Source: Micavibrio sp. UBA2638 (GTDB lineage: Bacteria; Pseudomonadota; Alphaproteobacteria; Micavibrionales; Micavibrionaceae). Taken from it: a stretch of 63,834 nt of DNA. The DNA lies in contig DENS01000017.1 in the NCBI GenBank assembly GCA_002359735.1, forward strand, positions 1 through 63,834, read 5' to 3'. The notes under the pieces are model-generated. The model searched no databases and was not told the DNA's origin. It saw only the letters and a program-made list of their open reading frames with translations. Made by a program: the position numbers and the translations under genes. Positions 24,030-33,380 of the stretch are shown here, piece after piece (the stretch's first letter is position 1; each line of letters opens with the position of its first letter).

Positions 24030-25988
24030 ATGAGCGCACAAAAAAAAGAAATGAACACCGACAATAACGCTACGCAGTATACGCAGGATTTCAGCGCCGA
24101 TGTATCACGCCTTTTGGATATTGTGGCCAATGCCCTGTACACCAATCACGATGTGTTTCTGCGTGAATTAATTTCCAATGCCGCCGATGCCTGTGACCGG
24201 TTACGGTATGAGGCCATCACCAACCCGGACTTAACCAAGGATGATCCGGGGTTCCGTATTCACATCTGGCCCGACCGCGAGGCCCGCACACTCAGCATTG
24301 TTGATAACGGCATCGGTATGAACGGTGAAGAACTGGCAGAACATCTGGGCACAATCGCCAAATCGGGCACAGCCAAAATCATGGAGCAAATGAAGGCCAG
24401 CAATGAAAATGGCGCCGATAAAATGAAATTAATCGGGCAGTTTGGCGTTGGCTTTTACGCCAGTTATATGGTCGCCAGCAAAGTTACGGTCATCAGCCGC
24501 AAGGCCGGTGAAGACAGAGCCTATAAATGGGAATCTGACGGCGCCAGCGGCTTTAGTACGGCCGAGGCCTCACAAACCGAAGAGGCCGTATTGGGCGGTT
24601 CAAAACGCGGTACAGCCATTATTCTGGATATTAAAGACAGTGCCGTGGAATTCTTGCTGGAAGAAAAAATTCGTGAAACCGTTGAACAATATTCCGACCA
24701 TATTGATGTTCCCATATATTTGGTGGAGGCCATCCACAAAGACAGCCACGAAGCCATTAATCAGGCAACGGCCATATGGGCGCGTCCTAAAAATGAAATC
24801 AGTGAAGAAGACTATGAAAACTTTTATCGCCACATCACCCACGGCTTTGATGAACCGGTCTTAACCAGCCACTGGAAAGCCGAAGGAACGATTGAATTTA
24901 ATGCGCTTTTATATGTTCCGACCATGCGCCCGTTCGATTTGTATGACCCCAGCCGCAAAGGCTCGGTTAAACTCTACGTTCGCCGCGTATTTATATCCGA
25001 TACGGTTGAAAACCTGATGTATCCGTGGATGCGCTTTGTCCGCGGCGTGGTCGATAGCGAGGATCTGCCCCTGAATATCAGCCGCGAAACTCTGCAATAC
25101 AATCCTGTGGTCACAAAAATCCGCAGCGCCGTTACAAAACGAATCTTAAGTGATCTCAATAAGTTATCTGAAAAAGATGAAGCCGCCTTTAACACGTTCT
25201 GGGGGCAATTTGGGGCCGCGCTGAAGGAAGGCCTTTATGATGCCAGCGAACACCGTGATGCCATCTTTAAAATTTGCCGCTTCTTTTCCACCCACGACAG
25301 CGGCGAGAGCTATACATCATTGGCAGACTATGTCAGCCGCATGAAGGATGGACAGGACGAAATATACTATATCAGCGGAGAAAACCTGGAGAGCCTGAAA
25401 AACTCACCGCAGCTGGAGGGCTTTAAATCCCGCGGATTGGAAGTTTTATTCTTTACCGACACCATTGATGATTTCTGGCTGCAACAGGCCCCGGAATTTG
25501 AAGGTAAGAAATTCAAATCCGTCACAAAAGGCAATATCAATCTTGGTCAGTATGATGCGGATAAACCGGAAGAAACCGAACAAGAAAAAACCGAAAAAAT
25601 CAAACAGGATGAAAGCCTTAAACCCCTTCTTGAAACCATAAAGAAAACATTATCCGAACAGGTCGAAGACGTCATTATTTCCAACCGTCTGACCGATTCC
25701 CCTGTTTGTCTGGTTGCGCCGGAACACGGCGTTGACATGCACATGGAACGGGTTTTAAAAGTACACCAAAAATATTCAGGCAGCACCAAACCTGTCCTGG
25801 AAATCAACAAGGACCATTCCCTGATCAGGAAAATGGTGAGCTTGAATGAAGATTTTTCCAACGAAGATAAAATCTCTGATCTGGCCTTGCTTTTGCTCGA
25901 TCAAGCCAAAATCATTCAAGGGGAACCGATTAATGACCCTGCCGGTTTTGTACGGCGTATGTCCGGTTACATGGAAGAGGCCCTTTAG
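24030..25988 (+). CDS. htpG: Chaperone HtpG (bacterial Hsp90)
   Basis: ATP-dependent chaperone acting with DnaK. The GHKL ATPase motifs are visible: FLRELISNAADACDRLRYEA, DNGIGMNGEEL, GTIAKSGTAK and GQFGVGFYASYMVA. The middle domain has the conserved SRETLQYNPVVTKIR and the C-terminal dimer domain ends in LLLLDQAKIIQGEPINDPAGFVRRM. At 652 residues it is full length. AAGGAAGAG precedes the ATG; a second ATG seven codons in is possible. No sigma-32-like promoter was identified with confidence. Confidence 0.97.
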   Translation: MSAQKKEMNTDNNATQYTQDFSADVSRLLDIVANALYTNHDVFLRELISNAADACDRLRYEAITNPDLTKDDPGFRIHIWPDREARTLSIVDNGIGMNGEELAEHLGTIAKSGTAKIMEQMKASNENGADKMKLIGQFGVGFYASYMVASKVTVISRKAGEDRAYKWESDGASGFSTAEASQTEEAVLGGSKRGTAIILDIKDSAVEFLLEEKIRETVEQYSDHIDVPIYLVEAIHKDSHEAINQATAIWARPKNEISEEDYENFYRHITHGFDEPVLTSHWKAEGTIEFNALLYVPTMRPFDLYDPSRKGSVKLYVRRVFISDTVENLMYPWMRFVRGVVDSEDLPLNISRETLQYNPVVTKIRSAVTKRILSDLNKLSEKDEAAFNTFWGQFGAALKEGLYDASEHRDAIFKICRFFSTHDSGESYTSLADYVSRMKDGQDEIYYISGENLESLKNSPQLEGFKSRGLEVLFFTDTIDDFWLQQAPEFEGKKFKSVTKGNINLGQYDADKPEETEQEKTEKIKQDESLKPLLETIKKTLSEQVEDVIISNRLTDSPVCLVAPEHGVDMHMERVLKVHQKYSGSTKPVLEINKDHSLIRKMVSLNEDFSNEDKISDLALLLLDQAKIIQGEPINDPAGFVRRMSGYMEEAL

Positions 25989-26073
25989 GAAAAAGAAAAG
26001 AAAAAATGGGCGCTGACATGTTAAATACTTGCCGCGCCCGTTCCCGCTCTCAACTCTATTGTATCATTATAAA

Positions 26074-26697
26074 TTACGATCCTGACCGGGGCAGATACCC
26101 CTTTCTATCGGCGTAATCCGGACAATTTTTAATGGCTGCGTCGTGCAACATATCAATGGCCATATTTTTCATAACCAGCTTCCGTGTCATCAAAATCTGG
26201 AACTGATAATCCGGCAAGAGCTTTAACAGCGCATCCAGCGCGCTGGTATCGCGCGTATTGATATACGACAAAGCCTTTTCCATCATAACCGCATCATCAG
26301 CGACATCCGGGAATTTAGGTTTCAAAACATCGGCAAGACGCTTTAAGTTTTCTTCTTCCAGCATCCCATACATAAGCGAGACAATGTCCATCATATCGCA
26401 AACCTGCTCGGCAGACTGGGTATTTTCTTTCGCATCCGGAAAGATCTCGGGTACAAATTGCCGCACCTTGTCCCAGCGATACCCGGTATAGGCTTCAGAT
26501 TCATAGTAAGCGATATAAGGGTCCAGTTCCTGCCCGTATAATGTGACCGGGCCTTTTGGCACCTCATACTCCGCATAAACCACCGGAGTCTCTGCCTCTG
26601 CCTCTGCCTCAGCCTGCGCCTTTACCGCCGCGGGAAACACCATTACACCGAGCGCGGCCAAAGGTAACACTGTTTTTTTCAATAAACTTTCTAACAT
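26074..26697 (-). CDS. Secreted hypothetical protein
   Basis: A 207-residue exported protein. The ATG at 26697 follows AGGA; a signal peptide (LLKKTVLPLAALGVMVFPAAVKA) probably ends just before an AEAEAEAE tract encoded by tandem hexanucleotides at 26591-26614. The mature part is acidic and helical with two Cys. No family recognised. Another secreted orphan lies directly upstream on the same strand, so the pair may form an operon. Confidence 0.7.
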   Translation of the reverse strand: MLESLLKKTVLPLAALGVMVFPAAVKAQAEAEAEAETPVVYAEYEVPKGPVTLYGQELDPYIAYYESEAYTGYRWDKVRQFVPEIFPDAKENTQSAEQVCDMMDIVSLMYGMLEEENLKRLADVLKPKFPDVADDAVMMEKALSYINTRDTSALDALLKLLPDYQFQILMTRKLVMKNMAIDMLHDAAIKNCPDYADRKGYLPRSGS

Positions 26698-26763
26698 TGT
26701 AAATCCTATTATCGTTTTCATCTTTTTTATAAGCAATACAGCCCAGCCCATTACGCCCCGGCC

Positions 26764-27459
26764 TTAAGGGACATAATTATAATTGGGATTATTTTTCTTC
26801 TTCTTTTCCTCTTCTGCCTTTTGTATGGCGATAATCTCCGCACAAATTTGTGATGTGGCCTTCGAGCGGTTTGATAACACCAGATTATCCGCCCACGCTG
26901 CATCCAGGGCAATTTTTTCTTGCAAATAAGCAGCAAACACGGGCTTTGGCACAATATTAATCATCACGGGATTACCATTTTCGTCAAAATCATGTTTCCA
27001 CCCACATGGCGCCCTGCTGGTCAACAACATAAAGGTTTCAAACTTGATGAGATCATCAACAAAATCATTTAATGCGGCGCAATCATTGCCATTGGCCGCC
27101 ATAAATTTATTCAGGTGATTGCGCGCCGAATCCCGGCTAGAGGTGGTCGGCAGGGAATTCACCGTTTCCAGAATATTGTCCATACTTGGGCAGCCAATTA
27201 AGTCAGCCGGAGTGGGAAGCGCAGGGATTGGGCTGGGTATATAGGGCGCCCAGGGGTTCCCGTTCACCGGCCCGGCATTGTTATTGTTATTGCCAGGAGG
27301 CGTGAAATTCTGCCCGCACACATAGTCACCATTGGATTTAAAGCCACATGCCGCATGGGCCACCCCCGGTACGGAACACATCGCCATAACGCCCAGTATC
27401 ATTAAAAATAATGTCTTATAACTTTTATCGCCGTTATTTCTATCCCCATGCACACACAT
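26764..27459 (-). CDS. Secreted hypothetical Cys-containing protein
   Basis: A 231-residue protein with an N-terminal signal (TLFLMILGVMAMCSVPGVAHA) cleaved before ACGFKSNGDYVCG. The mature protein has a Pro/Asn-rich linker (residues 50-85), then a helical region with several Cys, and ends in a charged AEEEKKKKNN tail. AAGGA lies at proper distance from the ATG. It is probably translated together with the downstream secreted protein, and divergent from another secreted orphan across the AT-rich gap. Function unknown. Confidence 0.7.
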   Translation of the reverse strand: MCVHGDRNNGDKSYKTLFLMILGVMAMCSVPGVAHAACGFKSNGDYVCGQNFTPPGNNNNNAGPVNGNPWAPYIPSPIPALPTPADLIGCPSMDNILETVNSLPTTSSRDSARNHLNKFMAANGNDCAALNDFVDDLIKFETFMLLTSRAPCGWKHDFDENGNPVMINIVPKPVFAAYLQEKIALDAAWADNLVLSNRSKATSQICAEIIAIQKAEEEKKKKNNPNYNYVP

Positions 27460-27521
27460 AACAAATCCTTATAAAAAATAATTACAATCTTATATTATTT
27501 TACAGTGGTACTCGTTTATAT

Positions 27522-27552
27522 TTTATTAAACTTTATATAAAAATTTAATAAA
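27522..27552. promoter_or_regulatory. AT-rich operator-like palindrome
   Basis: Perfect 9-bp arms TTTATTAAA (27522-27530) and TTTAATAAA (27544-27552) flank an inner palindrome TTTATATAAA (27532-27541). It lies in the very AT-rich divergent region between two secreted-protein genes, where a repressor or nucleoid protein could act on both. Confidence 0.4.
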
Positions 27553-27689
27553 ATGCCTTACACAGGCAAGCACCCCACCTAAAATGTACACAAATTATAA
27601 AGCTGTGTTATGATTTACGTGGATAGTAAAACATTTTAATGATTGTTAAGGGCAAACGGGATTTGAACAACAATAAATTTTACACACAC

Positions 27690-28475
27690 ATGGCAAAATA
27701 CATTTGCTGCACGGTTCTTGCCTTGCTGTGTTTTCCTTCAACATTTTCATTTGCCCAGATCCCGCCATCATGTGATGCCGATTATTATGATGTATTGCGG
27801 GCAAGGGGGTATCTGGAAGGCAAGCGCGAGATGGAAACCGCCCAGCGCATTATCTTAAAACCCGATAGCGTCCTGGAATACAGCTGCTTTGATGACCATT
27901 TGAACAGAGCAGGAAACATGGCCGGCACCTTTTCGGTTTTGGCCTTGGCCACCGGTGGTACCCCGGCTCAATTTAACGGGGGTATCGGTATCTCGGCCGC
28001 CAGCCTTACCAACAAGTTAAATCAAGTTGTTTACAATGAATTGGTTGGCTATTTGTCCAGCTTTTCCCACACATATGGCGGGGGAACGATATCCCTGCCC
28101 CCTTCGGCAATTTGTAACCCAATGTATACCGTATGGGCGGCCTCTAAATGTAAGAATTTTGATCCATCCTGGTGGGTGCGTTTTGAAGACCTCTCAACAA
28201 TTGATATTCGCAATGTGCCAATGCCATGCGGCAACCCCGGCGCCCGCACCGGTAAAATATCGGCCGCATTGGGCGCGGCCTTCCCGGCGCCCGCACCGGT
28301 GTCCGTATCAGGCAGTATGGATTCCTACACGGGCTATGTTGACTGGATCATGGATTGTGCGGCCTCGGCCCCCATTCCAACCGGCATACAATTTACCCGA
28401 CATGACGGAACCAGCGTGGATGATGCCGTGTGCGTTGTGCCGGGATGCCGGTATGACGGAAGTGCTTGCAATTAA
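27690..28475 (+). CDS. Secreted Cys-rich hypothetical protein
   Basis: A 261-residue protein from the ATG at 27690, which gives a standard signal peptide (YICCTVLALLCFPSTFSFAQ); an in-frame ATG at 27639 would add 17 basic residues, and neither has a clear ribosome site. The mature part has about nine Cys, a GYLEGKREMETAQRIILKPDSVLEYSCFDDHL segment that looks conserved, Gly-rich stretches, and a Cys-rich end (VCVVPGCRYDGSACN). I do not recognise the family. Disulfides and a periplasmic or surface location are inferred. Confidence 0.7.
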   Translation: MAKYICCTVLALLCFPSTFSFAQIPPSCDADYYDVLRARGYLEGKREMETAQRIILKPDSVLEYSCFDDHLNRAGNMAGTFSVLALATGGTPAQFNGGIGISAASLTNKLNQVVYNELVGYLSSFSHTYGGGTISLPPSAICNPMYTVWAASKCKNFDPSWWVRFEDLSTIDIRNVPMPCGNPGARTGKISAALGAAFPAPAPVSVSGSMDSYTGYVDWIMDCAASAPIPTGIQFTRHDGTSVDDAVCVVPGCRYDGSACN

Positions 28476-28542
28476 CCCATATACATTGACCTGATGGGGC
28501 TTCCCCCCGGCCAAAATTCAGGGTGTTTTTAAAACGATGCGC

Positions 28543-28974
28543 CTAAAGCAGGCCCTGATGGTGACGCTGGGTCATTTCATCAATTTCGTCTTCAGAAAAA
28601 TCAAAATTACGGGCCAGTTCTTCAATAATGATCTGATGCAAAACGCTGCCTAAATCATCACCGCTATCGCACCACATATCCAATAACGGGCGCCGAAATA
28701 CCATTAAAACATCATCATCATTGGCCGTCTTTTTTTCAATACCCGGGGAAATTTCGCGGCCACTGCGATACAGCGCCAACAGATCAAAAGGATCCTCAAT
28801 ATCCAGCTCGCTTTCCAGCGCTTCATCGGGGAAATCTTCAACCACCACGGATATATCCACGCAATATTGATCCAACTCATCAGGCAGGTGATCAAGGGCA
28901 TTACCGGTCATAATTTCGATGTCTTCCAGTGAAGGCGGAACGGTAAAGTTCATAATTATCTTCCGAGCATCCAT
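28543..28974 (-). CDS. Zincin-like metallopeptidase family protein with lost HExxH
   Basis: A 143-residue protein. The N-terminus (FTVPPSLEDIEIMTGNALDHLPDEL ... VVVEDFPDE ... DPFDLLALYRSGREI) matches the small PF06262-type zincin family. Where relatives have HExxH followed by FGxSDDE, this copy reads EELARNFDFSEDEIDEM (EELAR at 118-122), so both zinc-ligand histidines are missing. It is likely catalytically dead or repurposed. The ATG at 28974 has GGGAGA upstream. Divergent from the PCD gene. Confidence 0.75.
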   Translation of the reverse strand: MDARKIIMNFTVPPSLEDIEIMTGNALDHLPDELDQYCVDISVVVEDFPDEALESELDIEDPFDLLALYRSGREISPGIEKKTANDDDVLMVFRRPLLDMWCDSGDDLGSVLHQIIIEELARNFDFSEDEIDEMTQRHHQGLL

Positions 28975-29099
28975 ACGATTCTCCCTTGCAATAATACCAG
29001 TGATCACGGTTTTGTTGGCACCGCGAACAAAGTTATGTTGTTTCTTGATGAATCATATTTTAATCTGATTGTCAGGTTCAAACAAGCAAGGAACAGACT

Positions 29100-29390
29100 A
29101 TGGTCAAGCAATTACCAGCCGATACTGTGGATAACGCTCTGAAATCCCTAACGGGATGGAACTTATCCGCTGACACAAAATCAATTCATAAAGACTTGAA
29201 ATTTCAAGACTTTAATCAGGCGTGGGGGTTCATGAATCGTGTGGCTTTGCTTGCCGAAAAAATGGATCATCATCCGGAATGGTTTAATGTGTATAACCGT
29301 GTGGAAATCAAATTAACAACCCATGATGCCGGGGGAATCTCGGATCGTGATATCACAATGGCAAAGGCCATTGATCAAATGACCCAGTAA
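29100..29390 (+). CDS. phhB: Pterin-4a-carbinolamine dehydratase
   Basis: A 96-residue enzyme of the PCD/DCoH family, which dehydrates 4a-hydroxytetrahydrobiopterin. The motif EKMDHHPEWFNVYNRVEIKLTTHDAGGISDRDI contains the catalytic His-His and the [E/D]KxxHHP signature. AAGGAA precedes the ATG. No aromatic amino-acid hydroxylase lies nearby, so its partner reaction is not shown; a role in molybdopterin or pterin recycling is possible. Confidence 0.92.
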   Translation: MVKQLPADTVDNALKSLTGWNLSADTKSIHKDLKFQDFNQAWGFMNRVALLAEKMDHHPEWFNVYNRVEIKLTTHDAGGISDRDITMAKAIDQMTQ

Positions 29391-29466
29391 TTCCCTTGCT
29401 TTTTACCGTCTGACCCTTTAAGCAATATAAATACATAATACAAAAAATTACTCGGTAAGAAAGTAA

Positions 29467-31560
29467 ATGCAGGGAATGACAGGCTATAAATTCTCAAGAA
29501 AACGCCTATACGAATATATCGCTTCGGCCAGCACGCCCGTATCAAAAAAAGAACTTCTTCGTTTTTTTAGGCCCGGCGATAAATTGGCGGAACAGGTAAA
29601 TCGCGGCCTTGAATTTTTACAAAGCCGCGGCAGGATTGCACGCGATAGCGGTCAAAAAAAATTCTATGCCACGCAGCCCTACGCCGACATTATGTACGCC
29701 ACGGTTACGCGCAATAAGGCCGATAACAGCCACGGGTTAAACATATGGGGAAAGCCGAAAAATTCAACATTCCGTGCCAGCCTGTCCAGCCGGCAAGTCC
29801 AGAAAAACAAACTAAGAACCGGCGATGTTGTTCTGGTCAAAATTATAAACGGCAAAGGGTTAAACAGAAACGCGAAAGTGCTTAAAAAATGCGCAGCCGA
29901 TAAACCGGCGCATCTTCAAGGCTATTTTAATAAGAATGCGGATGGAAGCGCCCGTTTTCAAGCCGCAGATAATTCCATTAAAACCCAGTTTCGCCTGCAA
30001 AACCCCGACCCGGGTTTCGAACTGGAACATCGCGGCGTTTATGAGGCCGCCATACCGATGGATATGCGCATTGACGCGCCCGAAGTTATCATCAAAAAAG
30101 ATAACGGTATCGACCTGTCCTCCGGCGCCGATATTAACCGCGTCCTTCTTCGTAAACATGGCGTACCGTATCGCTATAGCGCCGCGGCCACCGTAGAAAG
30201 CGCGACATTAACAAAGCGCCCGTTTTCCAAGGCCCGGCGAAACGATGAATCAAAGCGCGGCTTTGTAACAATTGACCCAGAGGGCGCAGAAGATCTGGAT
30301 GATGCCTGCGCCGTTGAAAAGCTGGCGGGCGGCTGGCGTTTAAGCGTTGCCGTTGCCGATATTGATGAATTTGTAACAGCCGGTACAGCCCTGGATCATG
30401 AATCATATTTACGCGGAAATACGATTTACCTGCCAGAAGGTAATTTCGGCCTGTATCCACATGAACTCACCATGCGGTGTTCCCTGCTGCATAATCAAGA
30501 GCGGCCCGTCGGCATTTATGAAGCCTTTTTTGACCACAAAGGCAATCTGTTATCTGAATCCACTGGTTTTGCGTATATTCGTACGAAAGCGCAACTAACC
30601 TATGACGATTATCAGGACCGCATCAACCAGAATGATCCGGACATACGCATCATGAACGAATTCCATCAGGTCTTGAAAGAAAAATTCAACCAGTCACGAG
30701 AAGGCTTGCATATTACCGATCAAATTCTAAACAATGACGACGAGGGGTATGTGGGGCACGGTTTTGTTGAAACCGCCATGGTAATTGCCAATCAGGGCAT
30801 CGCAAGGGAATTACACGAGGCCGGACTAAGTGTCCCGTTTCGTAACCACAGCCCGGCCGCCCACCCACAAATCTATAAGAAAATGGCGGCTGAGTTACGT
30901 TATCTGGGCTTTGACATCACAGACAACCCCCATGAATGCAACTGGGCCATGCTGGATGATATATTAAAGCAAGCCCAAGCCCGCGGCATCGAAACGCGCG
31001 TTGCCGAAGTTCTACGCAATGACTTTTTCAACCGGTCTTTTTATGAACCACACAGCGCAGGCCACTTCGCCCTGGGCGCGAAGCATTATTGTCATGCGAC
31101 CTCCCCACTGAGACGCAAGCCGGATTCATATATCTGGAGAGGCCTAAGACGCTTGAAAGGTATTAAAAAGGGCGCCCTTACCGACCGGGAAATCGAAAAC
31201 ATGCCCGAAATTTGCGATCACTTACAGCGCAAAAACCGCGTTGCAAACGATATTGCGTCTGACCGCAACAAATGGCACTTGATTAAAACCCTGAAAGCAG
31301 GCGAGGAACGCCCCGCAACCATCTTGCATATCAATAAAGACAGCGTTGAAATCATGTTGAAAAACGGCCTGCGCAACCGCCTGAGCGAAGAAATGCTTAA
31401 GGTTGCCGGATGGAATATTGATGCCCAAAACCGGCAAATCGTGCGCACCAGCCATGGACAGGAAGAACGCATCAGCCGGGATCAAAAATTACGCGGACGC
31501 ATTGAATCGGTCAAACCGCTTCAGGGGTTATGGGATTTTGAACCGGAGCCAATGCCATAA
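29467..31560 (+). CDS. rnr: Ribonuclease II/R family exoribonuclease
   Basis: A 697-residue 3'-to-5' exoribonuclease. Order: N-terminal winged-helix-like region (KRLYEYIASASTPVSKKELLRFF), cold-shock-like OB segments, RNB domain with the four catalytic Asp in TIDPEGAEDLDDAC, GNTIYLPEGNFGLYPHELTMRCSLL and CHATSPLRRKPDSYI, then a C-terminal S1-like stretch. Several RNB motifs are divergent (LYPHELTMRC for MLPxxLSxxLC, SPLRRKPD for SPIRRYPD) and the Lys/Arg-rich tail of RNase R is absent. So RNase R identity is probable and an atypical paralogue is possible. Confidence 0.85.
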   Translation: MQGMTGYKFSRKRLYEYIASASTPVSKKELLRFFRPGDKLAEQVNRGLEFLQSRGRIARDSGQKKFYATQPYADIMYATVTRNKADNSHGLNIWGKPKNSTFRASLSSRQVQKNKLRTGDVVLVKIINGKGLNRNAKVLKKCAADKPAHLQGYFNKNADGSARFQAADNSIKTQFRLQNPDPGFELEHRGVYEAAIPMDMRIDAPEVIIKKDNGIDLSSGADINRVLLRKHGVPYRYSAAATVESATLTKRPFSKARRNDESKRGFVTIDPEGAEDLDDACAVEKLAGGWRLSVAVADIDEFVTAGTALDHESYLRGNTIYLPEGNFGLYPHELTMRCSLLHNQERPVGIYEAFFDHKGNLLSESTGFAYIRTKAQLTYDDYQDRINQNDPDIRIMNEFHQVLKEKFNQSREGLHITDQILNNDDEGYVGHGFVETAMVIANQGIARELHEAGLSVPFRNHSPAAHPQIYKKMAAELRYLGFDITDNPHECNWAMLDDILKQAQARGIETRVAEVLRNDFFNRSFYEPHSAGHFALGAKHYCHATSPLRRKPDSYIWRGLRRLKGIKKGALTDREIENMPEICDHLQRKNRVANDIASDRNKWHLIKTLKAGEERPATILHINKDSVEIMLKNGLRNRLSEEMLKVAGWNIDAQNRQIVRTSHGQEERISRDQKLRGRIESVKPLQGLWDFEPEPMP

Positions 31561-31629
31561 AGCATCTAACGCGCCGCCGCCGCCCCATCATAAACAACAA
31601 ACAATACCCGCCCCCGGTTGCAACAGATT

Positions 31630-33258
31630 TTAACTGCGCGTTGTAACCTGCGCCGGGTCCATGACAACTTCAATCAAACACGGCCCATCATAGGCCAGCG
31701 CCTGTTCCCAGACAGCGGGAAATTCATCGGCATGCTTCACCCGGGCCGCATAGGCGCCATAACTTTCACCCATTTTAACAAAATCAGGGTTACTCAGGGA
31801 TGTGGCGGAGCTGCGCCCCGGATATTCACGTTGCTGGTGCATCCGAATGGTGCCATAAACCCCGTTATTACAAACCAGAATAATGGGCTTGCCTCCTGTA
31901 TGCACCGCGGTTGCAATTTCTTGTGCGCTCATCATAAAACCGCCATCTCCGCAAATCCCCAGCGTCACACGATCAGGATATTCCAAAGATGCGGAAACCG
32001 CCGCCGGAACGGCATACCCCATCGCCCCGCTAATTGGTGCCAACAAGCGCCCGGGGCGCCCATAACGCAAATATCGCTGCGCCCAACCACTAAAATTACC
32101 GGCATCTGTGGTGACAATGGCATCCCCCGGTAAATGCTCCTGTAAAAAGGCATAGATTTGAGACAAATCCGCACCTGCCCATTTTCCACCACCGCCTGCG
32201 AGATCAATATGCGTCCATTGTTGATATGCATCGCGCCCTTCGTCACGCCATGACGCCCATACGCGCCCATCAAGCCGCCCGGAGGCCGCCAGCGCAGAGA
32301 TCAAAGGATTAATATGTGCCTGAACCGCCATGTCCGGCATATAGGATTTGCCGAACTCTTCGGCCTGCGGATAGATATGGATAATTTTTTGATCATCCGA
32401 AAACAGGCTATACCCCTGCGTTGCCATTTCACTGAGGCGCGTATTCAAGGCCAGAATGACATCGGCCCGTTTCACACGCTCAATCAAGGCCGGGTTGGAT
32501 GATGTCCCAAGCTCGCCAATATAATTGGAATGATTGTGATCAAAAATATCCTGACGCCGAAACGAGGTGCAAACAGGAATGTGGCTCGCGCTGGAAAAAC
32601 TCGCCAGATCTGAAATCGCCTGATCGCTCCAGCCGCCGCCACCTGCAATAATCAACGGGGCGGAGGCCTGTGACAGCATATCTTTAATGGCCTTTACATC
32701 ACTCTGGCTTGGGGCTATCTCTGTGCATTCAATACGGGCAATGGCCTGATCTGGCGTTACAGGAAACAAAACATCTTCGGGCAAGCCAATAACAACCGGC
32801 CCCGGGCGCCCCGAACTGGCCACATGCCAAGCCCGCGTCATATATTCACCAAGCCGGTCCGCCCGATCAACAACAGCCTGCCATTTGCTTAATGACCCAA
32901 ACATTTGCTTTAAATCAAATTCCTGAAAGGCTTCTTTGTCGCGGTCATGGCTGGCGATCAACCCAACCAGCAAGATCATAGGCGTGGATGATTGCATGGC
33001 CGTATGCACACCGATAGAGGCATTACAAGCCCCCGGCCCCCGTGTCACCAGCGCAACACCGGGTTTCCCCGTCAGCTGTGCATGCGCCTCTGCCATAAAG
33101 GTAACGCCGGCTTCCTGACGGCATGTAACCACCTCAATTTCGGGATAATCCAAAAAACCATCCAATACAGGCAGATAGCTCTCCCCCGCCACGCAAAAAA
33201 CCCGGCTAGCGCCCAGCGCACTCAGCGCTTTAACAACAATAGAACCACCATGCGACAT
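31630..33258 (-). CDS. Thiamine diphosphate enzyme, acetolactate synthase-like
   Basis: A 542-residue enzyme of the IlvB/POX family. The ThDP-activating Glu lies in CRQEAGVTFMAEAHA (E49); the cofactor and Mg motif is GICGDGGFMMSAQEIATAVHTGGKPIILVCNNGVYG near residue 436. The middle domain is FAD- or nucleotide-binding in relatives. There is no regulatory subunit nearby and no ilvC, so it may not be the biosynthetic acetolactate synthase; other 2-oxo acid decarboxylase activities fit too. GGGAGA precedes the ATG. Confidence 0.85.
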   Translation of the reverse strand: MSHGGSIVVKALSALGASRVFCVAGESYLPVLDGFLDYPEIEVVTCRQEAGVTFMAEAHAQLTGKPGVALVTRGPGACNASIGVHTAMQSSTPMILLVGLIASHDRDKEAFQEFDLKQMFGSLSKWQAVVDRADRLGEYMTRAWHVASSGRPGPVVIGLPEDVLFPVTPDQAIARIECTEIAPSQSDVKAIKDMLSQASAPLIIAGGGGWSDQAISDLASFSSASHIPVCTSFRRQDIFDHNHSNYIGELGTSSNPALIERVKRADVILALNTRLSEMATQGYSLFSDDQKIIHIYPQAEEFGKSYMPDMAVQAHINPLISALAASGRLDGRVWASWRDEGRDAYQQWTHIDLAGGGGKWAGADLSQIYAFLQEHLPGDAIVTTDAGNFSGWAQRYLRYGRPGRLLAPISGAMGYAVPAAVSASLEYPDRVTLGICGDGGFMMSAQEIATAVHTGGKPIILVCNNGVYGTIRMHQQREYPGRSSATSLSNPDFVKMGESYGAYAARVKHADEFPAVWEQALAYDGPCLIEVVMDPAQVTTRS

Positions 33259-33380
33259 TGTAATCTCCCAGTTATATTTTCGCCTATAATACCCGTTATT
33301 ATCGCTGTTGAAAATCTGGCAATTCTGTTATTATTAAAAAATAGATAGTTTTTGACACAGTTTTAAAGCATAATTTTTTT

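Noticed and set aside
31618..32133. Long plus-strand frame opposite the ThDP enzyme
   Set aside because: Antisense to the conserved GDG cofactor motif region; unnatural composition and no ribosome site.
33352..33374. TTGACA ahead of the response regulator as a -35
   Set aside because: Only 11 nt from the CATAAT, too short for a sigma-70 promoter; kept only as a possible leaderless -10.
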